A stretch of 64,000 nt of DNA from Agarophyton chilense. Lineage: Eukaryota; Rhodophyta; Florideophyceae; Gracilariales; Gracilariaceae. The stretch is from contig JARGXX010000075.1 in assembly GCA_030374765.1 (NCBI GenBank), forward strand, positions 1,178,001 to 1,242,000, in the 5' to 3' direction. The notes below the pieces were generated by a model. It worked only from the letters and a program-made list of their open reading frames with translations. It ran no database searches and was not told the DNA's origin. This document shows, piece after piece, positions 59,389 to 64,000 of the stretch (its first letter is position 1; each line of letters begins with the position of its first letter). The translations under genes were made by a program, and so were the position numbers.

Positions 59389-62300
59389 CTGAGTACATCC
59401 TGAATGGCAGACAGGTCCATGCCAACTTCCATTGGAGTGTCAATTGGTTTGAACTGGTGCATGCCAAAACGTTCCAAGACCTTTTGTGTGTACGCAGACT
59501 GAGTCAGATACAACTCTCGCTTAACTCTGTCACAGTGGATCTCGAATCCGAGTACCATGCGAGCTTGATAGAGGTCTTTCATGTGGAACCGAGACGACAG
59601 CTCTGCCTTTACACGATCCATTGTCTTCATGCTCGGACTTGCAATAAGCAAGTCATCAACGTATAGAGCGATTAGAAGAACAAATCCCAGTATCTTTCCG
59701 CTGTACACACACTCATCTGCGTCATTTGGCGTCAACTGCATCTCCTCAACAAGGAACGAGTATATCTTTGCATGCCACTGTCTGGATGCCTGTCGAAGCC
59801 CATAGATGGCTTTCTTCAAACGACACACCAGATCCTCGTTACCTTGCTGCACAAAACCCGTTGGCTGCTCCATGTACACTGTCTCCTCAAGGTCACCGTT
59901 CAGAAAAGCTGTTTTCACATCCATCTGGTGCAAATGAAAGTCTCGTACAGCAGTCACTGACAGAATCATCCTGATCGAGGTAAACTTAACAACAGGTGCA
60001 TATGTTTCAGAAAAGTCAACACCCTCGATCTGCAGGAATCCTCTAGCAACCATACGAGCCTTGTACCTGATAGTTGGTTCACCAGATGGTGCTGCTTCAT
60101 ACTTCTGCACATACACCCACTTGGACGAAATCACGTTGCTGTCTGCTGGCCTTGGCACTAAGTCCCATGTGTCATGCTCAATTAGTGACTGGTACTCACT
60201 CTTCATTGCCTTCTTCCATGCTTCGGAATCAGGACGTGACACAGCATCATCAAATGACGACGGGGTGTCATCACTGGCAGTGAGTAGAGCAGTTGCACGC
60301 CACCATGAGCTCGGCTTCCTACGTTCACGCGTGGACCTACGAACAGGTTGTGTCTCATGCACTACAGGCTCAACTGGTGTATCAGCTGCGGAATCATCAA
60401 CAGTGCTGTCAGAAGCATCATCAGAGTCAGTCAAAGGCGCAGAAGGGTCATCATCACTGGGTCCACTAGATGTGTCAGATGTAGAGGTATCATGTGGACT
60501 AGACATATTACTAAAGTCAATGTCTGCGTAGTCTTCTTCCTCATAGCGAAACTGGTTGTCTGAGCCCGAAAACTCATCAAACCGTACATCTCTTGATACA
60601 ATCACCTTTTTCTTTTCAGAGTCCCACAACTTGTATCCGTGAGACCCTGGGGTGTACCCAATAAAGATAGCTTCCACACCACGCTTTTCTAGCTTCTTCA
60701 GCTTATGATCCACAACCTTGTACCAGCATCGGCTCCCAAACACACGCAAGTTGCTCACATCAGGCTTCTGACCATGCCACAGGTCATATGGTGTCACACT
60801 ACTTGGAAGAGCTTTGCAAGTCACACGGTTGCGCACATACACTGCAACATTCAGTGCCTCAGCCCAAAAGTGCTTTGGCAATTTATTGTGACATAACATC
60901 GATCTGACCAAGTCCATGAGTGTGCGGTTGAACCGTTCGGCAAGTTCATTCTGCTGAGGATTGTAAGGCACAGTTCGCTGATGCTCAATACCGTGACGTT
61001 CAAGTTCTTTGGTAAAACGATGTGACAGATATTCACCACCGTTGTCAGTGCGCAATGCTTTGAGCACACTCTCACGTGCGGTGATGGTTTTCACTTGTCT
61101 GCCAGTTTGGTTTTGAACAAACTTGAGCCACCTTAGGAACATCTGGAACACCTCATCCTTAGTTTTGAGCATGCAGAAGAAGCAGAAACGACTGTGATCA
61201 TCGATGAATGTGACGAAGTAGTGCGAGCCTCCCAAGGATTTGACACTTACTGGACCTGACACATCGGAGTGAACAAATTCCAGTACAAGTTTTTTCGTTC
61301 CCCCCCCTTGCTTGGGAGTCGGAGCACGGGTTGCTTTTCCTACTACACATGAGCCACACACATCTGAATCCTGCGCAGCGTCTACATTGAGCCCTGACAC
61401 AACCTTGTTTCGAGCCATATGCTTGATACCATCCACATTCACATGAGCCATTCGAGCATGCCATAGTGACAAGTCCGACACAAGTGCGCTGTTTACATCT
61501 GAACACTGGTGTGCAGCAGTGCAAAGGTAGTATAGGGCTTTGACGCGGCGCCCCAAGGCAACCACTTTTGACCCCTTGTATACACATACCTTCTCTTTTT
61601 CAAACACTACTTTGCACCCCAGATCACAAATCGCCGATACAGAAAGCAAATGGTACCTTAAATTCGGTACATGAACAACTTGCTTCAGCTGGCACTTTCG
61701 TTTGGACCCTTCCACAATCAGATCAAGCTCCACACTACCGTGACCAACAGACTCTAGTTTGGAATCATTACCGATGCTAACGCCAGAAGACACCTTACTA
61801 TCATATGTTTGGAACATGGATTCGTCAAAAGTCATGTGGGCAGTAGCACCAGAGTCAACAATCCAGTCACTGTTCGTGGCTTTATCAGAGCCAGTAGCAA
61901 TGAGACATACAAAGTCAGAGTCGTTGCCACCCGTACCTCGCTCATCGCTGAGCTCAGTATTGACAGTTGGGTGAGCAGCATCGACCTGATTCATGTTAGC
62001 CCCATCACGTTGCTTCTTGAAACAGTTCCTCTGGATATGACCCTTCTTATGACAATAATGACACTCGATGTTCTTCCATCGCGACTGCCTGCCAACCAAA
62101 GCTGCCTCACTTCCACCAGGATCCTCCTCGGCACGATCGTTCATTCGCTGCTCTTCTTGCAGCAGACGACGCTTCACAAACTCTAGAGTGAGTTGACGAT
62201 CGCCAATCGTGGTATCAATTGCCACGATGAGGTGCTCGAATCTTTCCGGAAGTCCGCATAGGATGGCCATAGCGATGTCCTCCTCCTCAACAACAACGTC

Positions 62301-62702
62301 CATACACTTCAGGTCCGATGCCAGATGACGTACACCGTTGATGAACTGTAGCATTTTCTCATCATCACGCATCTTGGCAGAGTAGAAGGACCGTCGGGCG
62401 TTGATTTTGTTGAGCAGAGTCTTGCGTTGGAACACATCGCTAATGGCTTTCCACATATCGGGAGCGTTGTCGGCGTCCCGCACATGATCTAAATGCTCAT
62501 CACTGAGTGTGAGACCAATAATATCTCTGGCCTTGGCATCTTTCTTCTTCCAAGTCGACAGCTCATCTTCGTCAGTGGGTCTAACAGAGTCGAGGTGGCC
62601 GTCGAGGTCCTTGAGTGCAAGCAGCAGCTCAATCTTCTGCTTCCATACGTGGAAGTTATCCTCAACCAGCTTTTCGATTTTCACCCCACTGAACGAATCC
62701 AT
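59376..62702 (-). CDS. unit 8 gag-pol polyprotein, frame open from gag through RT
   Basis: The only unit whose gag-RT frame is open throughout. I place the start at 62,702 (MDSFSGVKIEKLVEDNF, a typical copia gag opening); the frame is also open for 49 more codons upstream, including a hydrophobic run. Counting from that upstream Met (62,849), the parts are: gag helices about 50-250; zinc knuckle CHYCHKKGHIQRNC about 262; protease DSGATAHM about 331; integrase HHCC part with CGSCVVGKA about 500; integrase catalytic region SDVSGP, RTDNGGEY and AERFNRTL about 528-635; RT from about 910 with MDVKTAFLNG and the YVDD box about 1062. Integrase before RT places it in Ty1/copia. The frame ends 13 bases inside LTR 8, about 95 codons after YVDD. 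No RNase H part is seen, so the element is incomplete although its frame looks whole. Confidence 0.85.
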   Translation of the reverse strand: MDSFSGVKIEKLVEDNFHVWKQKIELLLALKDLDGHLDSVRPTDEDELSTWKKKDAKARDIIGLTLSDEHLDHVRDADNAPDMWKAISDVFQRKTLLNKINARRSFYSAKMRDDEKMLQFINGVRHLASDLKCMDVVVEEEDIAMAILCGLPERFEHLIVAIDTTIGDRQLTLEFVKRRLLQEEQRMNDRAEEDPGGSEAALVGRQSRWKNIECHYCHKKGHIQRNCFKKQRDGANMNQVDAAHPTVNTELSDERGTGGNDSDFVCLIATGSDKATNSDWIVDSGATAHMTFDESMFQTYDSKVSSGVSIGNDSKLESVGHGSVELDLIVEGSKRKCQLKQVVHVPNLRYHLLSVSAICDLGCKVVFEKEKVCVYKGSKVVALGRRVKALYYLCTAAHQCSDVNSALVSDLSLWHARMAHVNVDGIKHMARNKVVSGLNVDAAQDSDVCGSCVVGKATRAPTPKQGGGTKKLVLEFVHSDVSGPVSVKSLGGSHYFVTFIDDHSRFCFFCMLKTKDEVFQMFLRWLKFVQNQTGRQVKTITARESVLKALRTDNGGEYLSHRFTKELERHGIEHQRTVPYNPQQNELAERFNRTLMDLVRSMLCHNKLPKHFWAEALNVAVYVRNRVTCKALPSSVTPYDLWHGQKPDVSNLRVFGSRCWYKVVDHKLKKLEKRGVEAIFIGYTPGSHGYKLWDSEKKKVIVSRDVRFDEFSGSDNQFRYEEEDYADIDFSNMSSPHDTSTSDTSSGPSDDDPSAPLTDSDDASDSTVDDSAADTPVEPVVHETQPVRRSTRERRKPSSWWRATALLTASDDTPSSFDDAVSRPDSEAWKKAMKSEYQSLIEHDTWDLVPRPADSNVISSKWVYVQKYEAAPSGEPTIRYKARMVARGFLQIEGVDFSETYAPVVKFTSIRMILSVTAVRDFHLHQMDVKTAFLNGDLEETVYMEQPTGFVQQGNEDLVCRLKKAIYGLRQASRQWHAKIYSFLVEEMQLTPNDADECVYSGKILGFVLLIALYVDDLLIASPSMKTMDRVKAELSSRFHMKDLYQARMVLGFEIHCDRVKRELYLTQSAYTQKVLERFGMHQFKPIDTPMEVGMDLSAIQDVLSVGC

Positions 62703-63905
62703 GTTGTGCAAAGTGTCACAAGAGGCCGAGAGAGATGGCTTGACAGCAACAGACAAGTGAACAACAACAACAGACAACAACAACAAAGAAAAAACAACAA
62801 ACAACAAATAATTCTTCAAGACTGAACAGACAATAGTCTCCGGGCGCACTGGCAGGGCTTCCTATACCCGCGTCCCTAAAGGTCGGACCCCTGGCCCCCA
62901 GAGCTCTTCTGGGTAGATAACGGTTTTTTGCAGTCTACCTCCTCCCACGTCAAAAGGAGAAGGCGTGTTGCTCCTTACGAGGCTTCCAGAGGATGGTTAA
63001 TGACCGAAGATATGCCTTCACCAAGTTGACCCTCTCTGGCCTCTTTCAAGAACTAGCGCGACCTCGAAACCGAAGCTACTTCAACACCAAGATACGCTTC
63101 TAACGAGCAATCAATGAAGATCGCACGCGGCCTGATCCTGGAAAGGAGGTCAGCCTTCGAAACGTCGCCTCCCCGCGTACTGCGGATCAAAAGCTCCTTA
63201 TGGATGCTGTTCACAACAGTCCAAGTGCCCAACCACAAAGGTCGGACTCACACACAAAGTCAAGCAACCAGCCAAATGCAGTGCGCCACGGCACCCCGTC
63301 CACAAATGCACCCGCAAAGTTCAACCAGATCTTTCGACCGTCACTGTTATCCGCCCTAAAAGGACCAGTGGGGAACCCGCTTGACAGTACACCTGCTTTA
63401 GTTCAAGCCGCCAGGCTAACGTCCCCGAGTACAAGGAATCACCCAAAGTACCTCGGATCAACCGCTCGTCGCACAGGCAAAGATGCAGACCAAACACACA
63501 AACACACACAAACGCTGAGCCAAGAACTCCAGGCCCAGACTTCAACAAACACGGTCCTCAACCTCTCGGATCAGAACCCGCAAACAAGACGCGGGGATCC
63601 ACAAAACAACGAAAGAGAGGGAGACCAAACGAAACGGATAGCGATCGACAAACACGGGCAACAACGAGCACCCAAACACAATCACGATAATAACGTCCAA
63701 CCACTACCACCACAACGCCCTCAGGGAGGAACGCAAGACCGAAAGAAAATACCAACACCAACCCACGATACGGTCACACACCCGACGAAACGGCTACTAC
63801 GGCGGAAACGAAGAGAATAGAACAGCGAAACGGGTGAACGGCGGTGCGGGAGAGCGGCGAGAGACGGACTATACGGCAGAGGTCAGCGGGGCTGGGCCCA
63901 TAACC
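62703..63905 (-). other. unit 8 leader
   Basis: 1,203 bp. Left of about 63,697 it matches unit 7, while from there to the LTR it differs from all other units at about 5% of positions. The antisense open stretch is longer here (63,200-63,820, 206 codons). It is low-complexity (Gln/Asn/Thr/Arg-rich) with no known domain and is probably a by-product of base composition. Confidence 0.7.
63892..63905 (-). other. primer-binding site of the array family, initiator tRNA-Met anticodon-arm type
   Basis: Minus reads GGTTATGGGCCCAG directly after the LTR. Its complement CTGGGCCCATAACC contains the CAU anticodon and flanking stem of eukaryotic initiator tRNA-Met. Drosophila copia has the same site and uses a tRNA-Met fragment cut in the anticodon loop as primer. 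The same site lies beside LTRs 2-8. Confidence 0.85.
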
Positions 63906-64000
63906 TGATGGAAAGGGAAAAGCTGAAGGAAAGGTTGAGGGAATGAAAAGGAAGTTCGCCAGCTCTGGCTTGGATTTACTTGGAGGCGCTCAAACTTTCA
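63906..64000 (-). repeat. LTR 9, partial (cut by the window edge)
   Basis: The first 95 plus-strand bases, starting TGATGGAAAGGG. The inner edge (..CCATCA on minus) resembles that of the solo LTRs and not that of LTRs 1-8. It is the 5' LTR of unit 8 and may be the outer 5' LTR of the array. Confidence 0.85.

Larger units (their letters stand above)
19482..64000 (-). mobile_element. head-to-tail array of a Ty1/copia element, eight units with shared LTRs
   Basis: Nine LTRs (the last one cut by the window edge) alternate with eight internal regions, all in minus orientation. Units 1-4 repeat every 5,900 bp (unit 4 is one base longer) because each carries a reverse-oriented solo LTR in gag. Units 5-8 repeat every 5,205-5,206 bp. 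Units 1-4 are practically identical, as are units 7 and 8, so the copies are young. The array begins inside the RPT6 pseudogene; the 5 bp beside it (CCCCA, 19,477-19,481) is the candidate target duplication. The right end is outside the window. Units are incomplete: gag, protease, integrase and RT parts are present, while no RNase H part is seen between RT and the next LTR. Confidence 0.9.

Noticed and set aside
19482-64000. CRISPR or other array-type defence system
   Set aside because: The repeat units are whole retrotransposon sequences of 5-6 kb with no short repeat-spacer structure, and the host is eukaryotic.

Overview
The window is eukaryotic and almost wholly made of transposable elements. 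It holds LTR retrotransposons of the Ty3/gypsy and Ty1/copia groups, relics of two DNA transposon superfamilies (PIF/Harbinger and a tnp2/CACTA-like type), and one recognisable host-derived sequence, a broken 26S proteasome ATPase gene (RPT6 type). No operons, bacterial signals, tRNA or rRNA genes were seen. The lineage cannot be fixed from sequence alone; an alga or another repeat-rich protist-like eukaryote would fit, but that is a weak guess.

Left part (1-11.4 kb). A minus-strand Ty3/gypsy element (1-4682, running off the left edge, with a 473-bp LTR at 4210-4682) sits inside the 3' end of an older minus-strand copia relic, called A here (4683-8857, with a 229-bp 5' LTR at 8629-8857). A second, more decayed relic of a related copia lies on the plus strand (B, about 9550-11370), head to head with A.

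Middle part (11.4-19.5 kb). After about 1.7 kb without recognisable genes but with two short inverted repeats comes a PIF/Harbinger relic. Its Myb/trihelix-like gene (plus) and DDE transposase gene (minus) converge and their stop codons overlap. Next is a decayed tnp2-type transposase (about 15.6-18.0 kb, plus), then about 0.9 kb of unassigned sequence, then an RPT6 pseudogene (18.9-19.48 kb, minus) that is cut by the next element.

Right part (19,482-64,000). This is the main feature: a head-to-tail array of eight units of one young copia family, all on the minus strand and sharing LTRs (LTR-internal-LTR-internal...). The LTR is 689 bp with TGTTGG/CCAACA ends. A primer site matching the anticodon arm of initiator tRNA-Met, as in Drosophila copia, lies next to it, followed by a 1.2-kb leader and gag-protease-integrase-RT. 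In every unit the RT region abuts the next LTR at exactly the same base. The four left units (period 5,900 bp) also carry a solo LTR of the same family in the opposite direction inside gag, flanked by a 5-bp duplication (ATCGC). The four right units (period about 5,206 bp) have the empty site. The period difference of 694 bp equals 689 + 5. So the solo LTR arose in one unit and was then copied by local amplification.

The inverted LTR pairs in the left units would give transcripts able to fold into long double-stranded RNA, and the solo LTR points a promoter antisense to gag and the leader. This possible self-silencing arrangement is the most interesting candidate in the window. The high identity of the units means that copy number must be checked against long reads.
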